Shown: one piece after another, positions 53,407-61,919 of the stretch | Position numbering within the stretch: the stretch's first letter is position 1 | Layout: every line of letters starts with the position of its first letter | DNA from: Parabacteroides sp. PF5-9 | GTDB taxonomy: Bacteria; Bacteroidota; Bacteroidia; Bacteroidales; Tannerellaceae | Length of the DNA: 64,000 nt | Direction: 5' to 3' | NCBI RefSeq assembly: GCF_029893105.1 | Contig: NZ_JARXWG010000001.1 | Location: 124,001 to 188,000 of the forward strand | The notes under the pieces: generated by a model | Seen by the model: the letters and a program-made list of their open reading frames with translations, nothing else | Database searches by the model: none | Told to the model about the DNA's origin: nothing | Position numbers and translations under genes: made by a program

Positions 53407-55716
53407 ATGGAAAACCTGCTTATCATTATTCTATTGCTTATTATGTGGATGGCATTACATAGTAAGATGACCCATTCTTCCAAACAGATCGATGTATTAA
53501 CAAAAGAAATTGCCCGGTTGAAAAAAATGTTGGAGGGGCAAACTCCTGAACAACCAACAGAGGAGATGACAGCGAAAACAAAACAGGAACCTCTACCTGT
53601 CGGATCCGATACGGGAAAAGAAAAGATTGTTCAGTCTGTTGTCGTGGAAAGTCAACCGGCTCAAATTGTTGCAGATAAGGTTCAGAAAGAAGAAGTAAAG
53701 CCGGTTGTAAAAGAAAAAAAGAGATCCAATATCGAGCGATTTATCGGAGAGAATCTATTCGGGAAAATCGGTATCCTAACGTTAGTGATCGGCATGGGAT
53801 TCTTTGTGGCGTATGCGATCGACAATAATTGGATCGGTGAAGTGACCCGTACAGTTCTGGGTTTTGGGGTAGGATTTATTCTATTGATCGTAGCCGGACG
53901 TTTGAAAGAGCATTACCGGACGTATAGTTCCATACTGGCAGGAGGGGCATTTGCCATTTTTTATGTGACCGTTGCGATGGCTTACCATTATTATGATCTG
54001 TTCGGGCAGACGGCGGCATTTATTATACTCATTGTCGTCACGATCGTAATGGTTCTATTGGCCGCTTTATACGGACGGCGCGAACTGGCTATTATTGCTT
54101 TAATCGGCGGTTTCATCGCTCCGTTTATGGTGAGCAGTGGGGCGAATAGTTATGTGGTGTTGTTTACATATATCCTGACGCTTAATCTGGGAATGTTCAG
54201 CCTCTCTATTTTTAAAAGATGGGGCGAATTACCGGTATTTTGTTTTATACTGACCGGATTTATTCTGTTCAGTTACTCGTTGATTGAAATGATCGGCGGG
54301 ATGGATGTAACAATGCGGTTGAACCTATTGATCTTTGCCGTCGAATACTATTTACTTTTCCAATTATCAATCATTGCCATATTACGGACGCATCGGCGAA
54401 AAGTGAATCCGTTTCTTTTTGGCGTGGCAACACTGAATAATTTTGTTTTCCTTTTCTTTGGTTTATGGTATACGGAGGCGATTGCATCCTGGGAGAACCT
54501 TCAGGGGGTTATCCCACTCTTTATAGCCTGTGTCAATCTGTTCCTGTTCTTCTGGGTCAGAAAAAAAGGTGAACGGTTCCGGTTCTTATCTGCTACCTTA
54601 CTTGGGATGGTCATTACATTTCTCTCAATCGCGATCCCGATACAATGGAACGGTACGCTGATTACCTTATTCTGGGCATCGGAGATGGTACTGATTGCAT
54701 GGCTTTATACGCGTTTCCCCAATAAGGTATACCGGTTTTTTATCTTTATTTTACCGTTGTTGACCTTTGCCTCTTATTTGCTGGATATAGAAAATGGTCT
54801 TACAAGAGAATATCTGTATTGGGGAGGTAAGATATTTACCAACGGACTATTTTTTACCGGTCTGTATTCCGGAATCGCCTTTTTTGTTTATGCCTGGATA
54901 AAAAATAGAATAAAACAGCAGAATATCTGGCATATATGGGCCGGATGTTTTGTGATTTATAGCGCTTTTATACTTGAATTTTATCTGCATATCGACCAAT
55001 TGCTGATTTCCAGGGGATATATGTTGGCATTCACGGCTTTTACGTTGTGCGGACTTTCCGGCATTTTCAGTCTGACACGTTTCCCTATGAGTAAACATGC
55101 CGGGAAATATATGTTTGTTTTAGGAACCTCTCTTTTTCTTTTCTGGATGTTTTCTATTTCGATAAACAATGCCAGTCATCCTCCCTTCATTGCGTATATA
55201 CTGTTATGGATCTCCTTTGTCGTGATTATTTTGCATCTCTGTCTGATCGTCTTACAATATTATAAGGTGTTTGGTCTTTATCAGCAATCTTCCAATAAGA
55301 CGACCGTCTATTTAGCGATCATTTCTACGCTCCTTTTAGTTGTTGGAACAACTTGCTTGTTACATCAATGGGGGTTAAAGCGTGAAGTCAGTGCAGGGAT
55401 CTCGATCGCTTTGGGAGTGGCCGGATTCGCACAGATGGCCATAGGGATGCATTTGCATCTGAAAGTACTTCGTATGGTCAGTCTGGTGACATTCGGATTG
55501 GTTTTGGCCAAATTAGTGATAATCGATTTATGGTTATTGCCCACTATAGGGAAAGTGATCGTATTTATTCTATTGGGTATACTGTTGCTTCTCCTTTCGT
55601 TTCTGTATCAGAAGCTGAAAGTCGTGTTTTTAGACGAAGGAGAACTATCGGTAGTCAAACCTCAGGAAGTGATCGCTTCACAACCGGAAGCCAACGACAC
55701 TGAAGAATCAGAGTAA
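53407..55716 (+). CDS. DUF2339 multi-pass membrane protein, 769 aa
   Basis: One N-terminal helix, a coiled-coil and Glu/Lys/Pro-rich cytosolic stretch (about 20-115), the conserved entry FIGENLFGKIGILTLVIGMGFFVAYAIDNNWIG, and then some 20 membrane helices to about 745. The family is conserved in many bacteria, but its function is unknown. The C-terminus is acidic (EANDTEESE). Its last 9 bp overlap the 3' end of murF on the other strand. Confidence 0.88.
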   Translation: MENLLIIILLLIMWMALHSKMTHSSKQIDVLTKEIARLKKMLEGQTPEQPTEEMTAKTKQEPLPVGSDTGKEKIVQSVVVESQPAQIVADKVQKEEVKPVVKEKKRSNIERFIGENLFGKIGILTLVIGMGFFVAYAIDNNWIGEVTRTVLGFGVGFILLIVAGRLKEHYRTYSSILAGGAFAIFYVTVAMAYHYYDLFGQTAAFIILIVVTIVMVLLAALYGRRELAIIALIGGFIAPFMVSSGANSYVVLFTYILTLNLGMFSLSIFKRWGELPVFCFILTGFILFSYSLIEMIGGMDVTMRLNLLIFAVEYYLLFQLSIIAILRTHRRKVNPFLFGVATLNNFVFLFFGLWYTEAIASWENLQGVIPLFIACVNLFLFFWVRKKGERFRFLSATLLGMVITFLSIAIPIQWNGTLITLFWASEMVLIAWLYTRFPNKVYRFFIFILPLLTFASYLLDIENGLTREYLYWGGKIFTNGLFFTGLYSGIAFFVYAWIKNRIKQQNIWHIWAGCFVIYSAFILEFYLHIDQLLISRGYMLAFTAFTLCGLSGIFSLTRFPMSKHAGKYMFVLGTSLFLFWMFSISINNASHPPFIAYILLWISFVVIILHLCLIVLQYYKVFGLYQQSSNKTTVYLAIISTLLLVVGTTCLLHQWGLKREVSAGISIALGVAGFAQMAIGMHLHLKVLRMVSLVTFGLVLAKLVIIDLWLLPTIGKVIVFILLGILLLLLSFLYQKLKVVFLDEGELSVVKPQEVIASQPEANDTEESE

Positions 55717-56991
55717 CGTGATTGTTTTTTCCAACGCCATACTGTGCGAACCTTTAATCAGGATATGATATCCTGTTAAGGGATTGTTTTGAATGAATGC
55801 CATCAACTCTTCCGTCGTCTCGAAAGTCGGATACGCTTTGCACACCTTGGAGAAATTCTTCCCACAAAGTAAGACCTGGTCAAATTGAGCGGTTTTGAGT
55901 TGTTCGATAACTTCTTTGTGTAAAGTATCGCTTTCATCGCCCAATTCAAGCATATCTCCAAGAATAACGGCTTTAGGTGTTTCCGATAAAGAGGCGAAAT
56001 TGGCCAATGCCACTTTCATACTGGTCGGGTTGGCATTATAGGCATCCACGATTAAAACATTCTTTTCGGTTTTCACCAGTTGTGAGCGATTATTGGTAGG
56101 CTCATAGGCTGAAATGGCACGGCTGATACGTTCTGCCGGAATTTTAAAATAGCGCCCGACTGCCACGGCGGCCAATACATTATCAATATTGTATTCGCCG
56201 ATCAACTGGGTTTCTACGGTATGTAACTTCCCCTGTTGTTTCCAGTCGAATGTCAGAAAAGGGTCATTACTGACGATTTGCCCCGAAGCAAACGAACTCT
56301 CTCCGTAACCGTAAGTGACCTGTTCAATCCCTTTTGCCATCGCTTGCAGAATCTCATCTTCTTTTTTGATGAAAATCGTTCCGCGTATATGCCGGATATA
56401 ATCGTATAGTTCTCCTTTCGTTTTCACGACATTCTCAAAGGAGCCGAACCCATCTAAATGCGCGTAACCGACATTAGTAATAAGACCATAATTGGGGTTC
56501 ACAATATCGACCAGTTCCTTGATATCACCCGGATGGCTGGCACCCATTTCAATGACTGCCATCTCATGTTCGTGATTTAACCGAAGCAGTGTCAGCGGTA
56601 CACCGATCTGATTATTCAGATTACCTTCGGTATATAATACATTGAATTTGGTCGATAATACAGCAGCCAGTAGTTCCTTTGTTGTTGTTTTTCCGTTAGT
56701 GCCGGTAATACCGATAATAGGAATTTTCATCACTTTCCGGTGCCGGTGGGCCAGTTCCTGTAATGCTTTCAATGCATCATCCACCAGTACGGTGCGTTCG
56801 CCTGTGTAATAATCAGGATTATCAATCACAGCATAGGTACATCCCGAATCCAATGCTTTCTGAGCAAATAGATTGCCGTCGAAATGTGCTCCTTTCAGTG
56901 CAAAGAAGATAGAACCTCTCGGACAGTTACGGCTGTCGGTCGTTACCTTTGGGTTGTGTAAAAACAATTCATAGAGTTGTAGGATGGTCAT
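55708..56991 (-). CDS. murF: UDP-N-acetylmuramoyl-tripeptide-D-alanyl-D-alanine ligase
   Basis: Adds D-Ala-D-Ala to the UDP-MurNAc-tripeptide, finishing the cytosolic peptidoglycan precursor. It has TTDSRNCPRGSIFFALKGAHFDGN at the N-terminus, the ATP loop IIGITGTNGKTTTKELLAAV, EMGASHPGDI, and VDAYNANPTSMKVAL in the C-terminal domain. The length of 427 is slightly short but complete. It stands alone rather than in a mur/fts cluster, as usual in Bacteroidales. Confidence 0.94.
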   Translation of the reverse strand: MTILQLYELFLHNPKVTTDSRNCPRGSIFFALKGAHFDGNLFAQKALDSGCTYAVIDNPDYYTGERTVLVDDALKALQELAHRHRKVMKIPIIGITGTNGKTTTKELLAAVLSTKFNVLYTEGNLNNQIGVPLTLLRLNHEHEMAVIEMGASHPGDIKELVDIVNPNYGLITNVGYAHLDGFGSFENVVKTKGELYDYIRHIRGTIFIKKEDEILQAMAKGIEQVTYGYGESSFASGQIVSNDPFLTFDWKQQGKLHTVETQLIGEYNIDNVLAAVAVGRYFKIPAERISRAISAYEPTNNRSQLVKTEKNVLIVDAYNANPTSMKVALANFASLSETPKAVILGDMLELGDESDTLHKEVIEQLKTAQFDQVLLCGKNFSKVCKAYPTFETTEELMAFIQNNPLTGYHILIKGSHSMALEKTITLL

Positions 56992-57181
56992 AATCTTATT
57001 CCTTTCTTCATTAAACGATTGCTATTCCAGACAAACTTACATAAAAAAATAATCGGTTTCATCATTTTTAACAAAAAGGCTGACGCAAAGTATATGTAGT
57101 TGATAGTTAGCTTGTTATTTATTGAATCGCAACTATTATTATCCCTTTTAGGATAATTATTTATTGTTTTTCGATAAAATA

Positions 57182-57214
57182 TTTGGTGGATATAAAACTT
57201 TATACATACATTTG
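57182..57214 (+). promoter_or_regulatory. promoter of the DUF2975/HTH pair
   Basis: TTTG (57182-57185), 21 bp, TACATTTG (57207-57214). The start point would fall in the palindrome at 57217-57231, about 40 bp before the ATG at 57264. Confidence 0.65.
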
Positions 57215-57216
57215 CA

Positions 57217-57231
57217 TATCGATAAACGATA
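57217..57231. promoter_or_regulatory. probable operator TATCG-N5-CGATA
   Basis: TATCG (57217-57221) and CGATA (57227-57231) form a palindrome over the predicted transcription start, and the half-site TCGATAAA recurs at 57171. The small HTH protein encoded in the operon is the obvious candidate to bind here and repress its own message. Confidence 0.55.
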
Positions 57232-57263
57232 AATATTAACTGAATAACATAAATTCGAGAGAG

Positions 57264-57905
57264 ATGAAAAAAAGATTAAACTTAATTATTATGGCTTTGG
57301 CATTTACCTTCGGGTTGCAAATCGCTTTTGCCCTGATTGTGCCCATTGTCGAATTAGTGAATAGTACAGGTCTTGAAACGCAGGAAGAGGATATACATGA
57401 TGCTTCCCATTCCATGTTAACACTCCAGTTGGATCTGAAGCCGAATGATGAGTTTGTGATGACCGACTCCTTGTTCAACCAGAAGAGCGGTTTGTGGCTA
57501 CCTGCTCAATTTGAAAGCGTGAGCCTTGAAATAAAAGAAGCCAAACTGTCGATCGTTTATCCGCTGATATTGGCTTTGGTTCTTCTGGCGCTGATTATTA
57601 TGATTATCATTTATTTCATCAAATTAATCACAGCGATTCAGAAGTCCATTATTTTCGATTGGATCAACGTCAAGCGCTTACGCTACGTTGGATGGGGTTT
57701 GATTCTCTTATTTCTGGTAAATACGATTGGGGAATTTATGTTGTTGATCTTTGCACAAAACATGATCGAAATACCAGGGTATCATATTGACTTCAGTGGT
57801 GCATTACGGGTATTGAACTTAGTCTTAGGACTAATCGCTCTCTTAGTTGCAGAAATCTTTGCGATCGGTTTGAATTTAAAAGAAGAACAAGAACTAACCA
57901 TTTGA
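57264..57905 (+). CDS. DUF2975 membrane protein, 213 aa
   Basis: Four membrane helices: about 5-27, 95-118, 132-155 and 175-200. A soluble, periplasm-facing segment lies between helices 1 and 2. The YVGWGLILLFLVNTIGEFML segment and the pairing with a small HTH gene are typical of the DUF2975 family. Function unknown; family members are often in stress or sporulation-like regulons in other phyla. Co-transcribed with the HTH gene 3 bp downstream. Confidence 0.85.
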   Translation: MKKRLNLIIMALAFTFGLQIAFALIVPIVELVNSTGLETQEEDIHDASHSMLTLQLDLKPNDEFVMTDSLFNQKSGLWLPAQFESVSLEIKEAKLSIVYPLILALVLLALIIMIIIYFIKLITAIQKSIIFDWINVKRLRYVGWGLILLFLVNTIGEFMLLIFAQNMIEIPGYHIDFSGALRVLNLVLGLIALLVAEIFAIGLNLKEEQELTI

Positions 57906-57908
57906 ATT

Positions 57909-58115
57909 ATGGCAATTATAGTGAATCTGGACGTGATGATGGCCAAACGGAAAATAGCACTGGGCGAACTGGCAGAGCGCATCGGGATTACTCCTGCAAA
58001 TCTGTCGATATTGAAAACCGGAAAAGCAAAAGCCATCAGATTTTCAACACTGGAAGCTCTTTGTAAAGAGTTGGAATGCCAACCGGCCGACATTCTGGAA
58101 TTTAAAGAAGAATAA
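57909..58115 (+). CDS. Cro/CI-type HTH regulator (YozG-like), 68 aa
   Basis: A compact helix-turn-helix repressor with almost nothing outside the DNA-binding domain: VNLDVMMAKRKIALGELAERIGITPANLSILKTGKAKAIRFSTLEALCKELECQPADILEFKEE. It belongs to the XRE group that pairs with DUF2975. It presumably represses its operon through the palindrome at 57217-57231. Confidence 0.92.
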   Translation: MAIIVNLDVMMAKRKIALGELAERIGITPANLSILKTGKAKAIRFSTLEALCKELECQPADILEFKEE

Positions 58116-58247
58116 TCGTATTCTTTTTTCTTCTCAAAGAGAACAAAAAAGTTTCTAACTCATTTGTATTCAGCATGAATAAAAGCTGAACAGCCATTTT
58201 TATGTCTTAAAAAACAGTCAATTATCCACAAATAAAAAATTAAAATC

Positions 58248-58682
58248 ATGAAAAAGTTCATATCAAATTCCGTTCTTATTATTTTATTAGGTTTCGTTTT
58301 TTGTACGGTAAATGCAAAGGCAGAAACTCCGGAGTTCTTATACAATACTTACTCTGCAAATGGAAAAATTGTTTTAAAAGAAGTATGTAAACGAGATGCA
58401 TTTTCCGGCTCCTATCAGAAACACTTAGCGCATGAATACAGCTATGATGAAAATGGGAATATGAAAAGTCGTGTGACATACACATGGTCGGAGAGCGATC
58501 AAAGATGGCAAAACAGGAGTAAAATCGATTATCTCTATGATTTTTCTCAAGCGATCGTCTCGCTCGAATATGCCGAATGGGATGCGATAACAAAGAGTTA
58601 TCATCTGTCAAAAGAAAAAGTGGTCTATTCGTTGTTGGAAGACAATCAACTCTCTTTCTATGCCTCTATTCAAAAGCAATGA
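58248..58682 (+). CDS. DUF3836 secreted protein, 144 aa
   Basis: A signal peptide (ends NAKAE) precedes a domain with YSYDENGNMKSRVTYTWSESDQRW, the repeating pattern of DUF3836 proteins abundant in Bacteroidales. It resembles simple beta-hairpin repeats such as YD/RHS-type modules (EYSYDENGN, KIDYLYDF), but only two are present. Function unknown. It has its own terminator far downstream (58961-58986), after the repeat array. Confidence 0.82.
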   Translation: MKKFISNSVLIILLGFVFCTVNAKAETPEFLYNTYSANGKIVLKEVCKRDAFSGSYQKHLAHEYSYDENGNMKSRVTYTWSESDQRWQNRSKIDYLYDFSQAIVSLEYAEWDAITKSYHLSKEKVVYSLLEDNQLSFYASIQKQ

Positions 58683-58829
58683 TTTGATCTGTAATGCATT
58701 GATCTGCGAATAGTTCTATTTCGATCCGACTTTTGCATTGGCTGTCCTATTGTCCGGTTTTTGAAAAGTCGAGATGCTTTTTCTACATCTTCCTAAGGGA
58801 ATAAAAACAGTATATTGTCCGTTTTTTTG

Positions 58830-58933
58830 ATACACCTACCTCTGTTTTCTGTTAGAGGTACGTCTAAATGAATTTAGAGGTAGGTGTAAATCAGTTTAGA
58901 GGTACCTCTAAAACAATTTAGACGTACCTCTAA
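58830..58933. repeat. palindrome array 2: four 16-bp units at 22-bp spacing plus a degenerate fifth
   Basis: Units at 58852-58867, 58874-58889, 58896-58911 (TTAGAGGTACCTCTAA again) and 58918-58933, each separated by exactly 6 bases. A degenerate unit in phase lies at 58830-58845 (12 of 16 matching). The first full unit (TTAGAGGTACGTCTAA) is the exact reverse complement of the last (TTAGACGTACCTCTAA). As in array 1 the ends are TTTTCTG and CAAAAAAG, followed by GTGTTC here and TATTC-like sequence there. Confidence 0.85.
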
Positions 58934-58960
58934 CAAAAAAGTGTTCATTACGTCTCAAAT

Positions 58961-58986
58961 AAACCGTCAGCGACGTGACGGTTTTT
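58961..58986 (+). terminator. Rho-independent terminator
   Basis: AAACCGTCA (58961-58969), loop GCGACG, TGACGGTTT (58976-58984) and a T run. It closes the region upstream of folP, probably ending the DUF3836 transcript or a transcript through the array. Confidence 0.85.
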
Positions 58987-59106
58987 GATTGGATTTATGC
59001 ACGAAGGCGCCCTCGTCTCCTTATTTTCTGTAAAATGAACAAATCCATACCCCTTTCTTTAAATCTTCATCAATAAAATTGTACTTTTGTCGAAAAGTCA
59101 CATTAA

Positions 59107-59958
59107 ATGATTGATAAAACGCTGAATATTAAAGGCAAATTAACACCATTGACTCCGCCGTTGGTCATGGGAATATTGAATATCACTCCCGATTCATTTT
59201 ATGCCGGAAGCCGTAAACAAACGCAATCCGATATAGAGGAGCGTGTAGAAACAATCCTCACTGAAGGAGGTCGTATCATTGATATCGGGGGTTATTCCTC
59301 AAGACCGGATGCGGTCGAAGTCTCTCCCGAAGAAGAGATGGAACGGTTAGCTTTTGCTTTAACGATCATCAACCGCCATTATCCGGATGTCACCTTGTCG
59401 GTGGATACTTTCCGGGCGGCAATTGCAGAAAGATGTGTCAAAGAATTTGGGGTGGCGATCATCAATGATATATCGGGTGGTCAACTCGATCCCGACATGT
59501 TTGAGACAGTGGCGGCTTTGCAGGTGCCCTACATCCTGATGCATATGCGAGGAACGCCGCAAACGATGCAGCAGTATACCGACTATACCCATTTTATGGA
59601 GGAGATACTTCGCTATTTTGCGGAAAAAGTCGACCGGTTACGCTTATTGGGAGTTAATGATATTATTCTTGATCCGGGTTTTGGTTTTAGTAAAACAATG
59701 GATCAGAATTATCTGTTGATGCAACAACTGAAACGTTTTGAACTGTTTGACCTCCCTTTGTTGGTCGGTATATCCCGTAAACGAATGATTTATCAGTTGT
59801 TGGATGGAACGCCGATGGAGAGTCTCAACGGAACAACGGTATTGAATACCTTTGCTTTGTTGAATGGTGCAGATATTCTCCGCGTACATGATGTGAAATG
59901 TGCGGTTGAAGCTGTCAAGATTACCGAAAAAATATTAACAGTCGACTGTGAACTATAA
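59107..59958 (+). CDS. folP: dihydropteroate synthase
   Basis: Joins p-aminobenzoate to the pterin pyrophosphate in folate synthesis; the sulphonamide target. It has VMGILNITPDSFYAGSR, IIDIGGYSSRPDAVEVSPEEE, VTLSVDTFRAAIAE, INDISGGQLDPDMF, ILMHMRGTPQTM and LPLLVGISRKRMIYQLL. The length of 283 is normal. A -7 box TACTTTTG is 17 bp upstream. It is followed after 15 bp by cdaA in one transcript. Confidence 0.95.
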   Translation: MIDKTLNIKGKLTPLTPPLVMGILNITPDSFYAGSRKQTQSDIEERVETILTEGGRIIDIGGYSSRPDAVEVSPEEEMERLAFALTIINRHYPDVTLSVDTFRAAIAERCVKEFGVAIINDISGGQLDPDMFETVAALQVPYILMHMRGTPQTMQQYTDYTHFMEEILRYFAEKVDRLRLLGVNDIILDPGFGFSKTMDQNYLLMQQLKRFELFDLPLLVGISRKRMIYQLLDGTPMESLNGTTVLNTFALLNGADILRVHDVKCAVEAVKITEKILTVDCEL

Positions 59959-59973
59959 CAGGAACCAATTTGA

Positions 59974-60762
59974 ATGATTATGTGGTTAAATTTTGGAATA
60001 AAAGACCTGATTGATATTCTTTTAGTCGCTTTTTTTCTTTACCAGACATACAAACTGATGAAAGGATCGGGTACGATAGCTATTTTCAGCGGTATCGTTT
60101 CTTTTCTGGTGGTATGGATACTGGTTTCTCAAGTTCTTGAAATGCGGTTAATGGGGGCAATTCTGGATAAATTTATCAGTTTTGGTTTCATCGTACTGGT
60201 TATTTTATTCCAGGATGAAATACGCCGTTTTCTTTTTGCTCTGGGCTCGCATCGGGGTTGGAAAAAGTTTACCAATCTGTTCTCTAAAAAAGAGGAACAG
60301 GGGAGTTCCCATAAATATATTGCCCCGGTATCATTGGCTTGTATGAATATGGCACGCAAAAAGACCGGAGCATTAATTGTTATTCAACAGGATATGGATC
60401 TTACCGTATACGCGCATACGGGAGAAATATTTAATGCGGATGTGAATGCACGTCTGATTGAAAATATCTTTTTTAAGAACAGCCCTTTGCATGACGGTGC
60501 CATGATCATTGCAGACAACCGGATAAAAGCAGCAGGGTGTATCCTGCCGGTGCCCCAGCATGCCGAACTTCCCAAAGAACTGGGATTAAGACATCGTTCC
60601 GGTTTAGGGATGTCATTGGAAACAGATGCATTAGTGATCATTGTTTCGGAAGAACGTGGCAAAATTTCTGTTGCCCACAGTGGAAAACTGGCAGTTAATG
60701 TATCGGCAGAAGAGTTACATGAAATTTTATCCGGAGAGAGAGAAGTTGTGAATTTTAGTTAA
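59974..60762 (+). CDS. cdaA: diadenylate cyclase (CdaA/DacA type)
   Basis: Makes cyclic di-AMP from two ATP. Three N-terminal membrane helices (about 8-85, including LIDILLVAFFLYQTYKLMKG) precede a DAC domain with SPLHDGAMIIADNRIKAAGCILPVPQ and LRHRSGLGMSLETDALVIIVSEE. The DGA and RHR motifs needed for catalysis are intact; the latter reads RHRSG rather than the common RHRAA. Co-transcribed with folP. No CdaR/YbbR gene follows, unlike in Firmicutes. Confidence 0.94.
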   Translation: MIMWLNFGIKDLIDILLVAFFLYQTYKLMKGSGTIAIFSGIVSFLVVWILVSQVLEMRLMGAILDKFISFGFIVLVILFQDEIRRFLFALGSHRGWKKFTNLFSKKEEQGSSHKYIAPVSLACMNMARKKTGALIVIQQDMDLTVYAHTGEIFNADVNARLIENIFFKNSPLHDGAMIIADNRIKAAGCILPVPQHAELPKELGLRHRSGLGMSLETDALVIIVSEERGKISVAHSGKLAVNVSAEELHEILSGEREVVNFS

Positions 60763-60876
60763 ATGCGACTAAATTGACAGCTCGACATGAAAATATATCA
60801 CCAATTCTGCAAACTCTATATTGCATTTTGCCTATTTTTGTGATCAAATACGGTAACCAATAAAAAAATTCTCTCC

Positions 60877-61896
60877 ATGGATTTGATGCAAGACATTATT
60901 GCACGTGCAAAAGCAAACAAACAGCGAATAGTTCTTCCTGAAGGAACGGAAGAAAGAACGCTAAAAGCAGCCGACCGTTTAATTGCCGATGAGGTGGCTG
61001 ATATTATTCTGATTGGCAATCCCGATGAAATCAATCGATTAGCGAATGATTTTGGTTTAGTTCATATTCCCAAGGCCACGATCATTGACCCGAAGAACCA
61101 TGCAAAAAAAGAAGCTTACACTGAATTACTCTACCAATTGCGTCAGAAGAAGGGGATGACCCTTGAGAAAGCGGCTGTGATAGTGGAAGATCCGCTTTAT
61201 TTAGGTTGTTTGATCATCAAGGCGGGTGATGGCGACGGTGAAATCGCGGGAGCATTAAATACAACCGGGGATGTACTTCGTCCGGCTCTGCAAATTATCA
61301 AAACGGCTCCGGGAATCAGTAGTGTCTCCGGTGCTTTCCTGATGTTTGTAAAAAACAAAAGTTATGGAGAAAACGGCATTTTAGTGTTTGCCGATTGTGC
61401 CGTTATTCCCAATCCGACAGCATCCGAACTGGCTCAGATCGCTGTGGCTACGGCGAAGACTACGCAAGATATTGTCGGAGTAGAACCGCGTGTGGCGATG
61501 TTGAGTTTCTCGACCAAAGGCAGTGCCTCGCATGAAATGATCGACAAGGTGGTTGAGGCTACCCGCCTGGCTAAAGCGATGGATCCGGCTTTAAAGATTG
61601 ACGGAGAGATGCAAACCGATGCAGCGCTTGTGCCTGCAATTGGTGCCCGTAAAGCTCCGAATAGCGAGATTGCCGGAAAAGCCAACGTCTTGGTATTCCC
61701 TTCACTGGAAGTCGGAAATATAGCCTATAAATTGGTCGAACGTTTAGGTGATGCAGAGGCGGTAGGCCCTATCCTGCAAGGAATGGCTGCTCCGGTGAAT
61801 GATCTTTCCCGCGGTTGTTCCGTGGACGATATATATAAGATGGTTGCTATTGCCAGCAACCAAGCCATCGGTATGAAAGCTGTAAAAAAAGCATAA
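60877..61896 (+). CDS. pta: phosphate acetyltransferase
   Basis: Converts acetyl-CoA and phosphate to acetyl phosphate. It is the short, single-domain form of 339 residues: [20 protein letters not shown] at the N-terminus, [17 protein letters not shown] and [31 protein letters not shown] in the PTA_PTB domain. There is no DRTGG extension. A -7 box TATTTTTG lies at 60833-60840. It is followed 23 bp later by ackA; together they form the acetate/ATP branch of fermentation. Confidence 0.95.
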   Translation: MDLMQDIIARAKANKQRIVLPEGTEERTLKAADRLIADEVADIILIGNPDEINRLANDFGLVHIPKATIIDPKNHAKKEAYTELLYQLRQKKGMTLEKAAVIVEDPLYLGCLIIKAGDGDGEIAGALNTTGDVLRPALQIIKTAPGISSVSGAFLMFVKNKSYGENGILVFADCAVIPNPTASELAQIAVATAKTTQDIVGVEPRVAMLSFSTKGSASHEMIDKVVEATRLAKAMDPALKIDGEMQTDAALVPAIGARKAPNSEIAGKANVLVFPSLEVGNIAYKLVERLGDAEAVGPILQGMAAPVNDLSRGCSVDDIYKMVAIASNQAIGMKAVKKA

Positions 61897-61919
61897 TTAG
61901 AGATACAAAAAGGAAAAAC

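Larger units (their letters stand above)
58683..59106. other. 424-bp intergenic region holding repeat array 2
   Basis: After the DUF3836 gene come about 145 bp of plain AT-rich DNA, the 22-bp-period array (58830-58933), the terminator (58961-58986) and a -7 box TACTTTTG (59082-59089) for folP. No open frame. Confidence 0.75.

Noticed and set aside
60384-60662. Minus-strand frame of 92 codons opposite cdaA
   Set aside because: It mirrors the DAC domain coding sequence and has no plausible leader or family.
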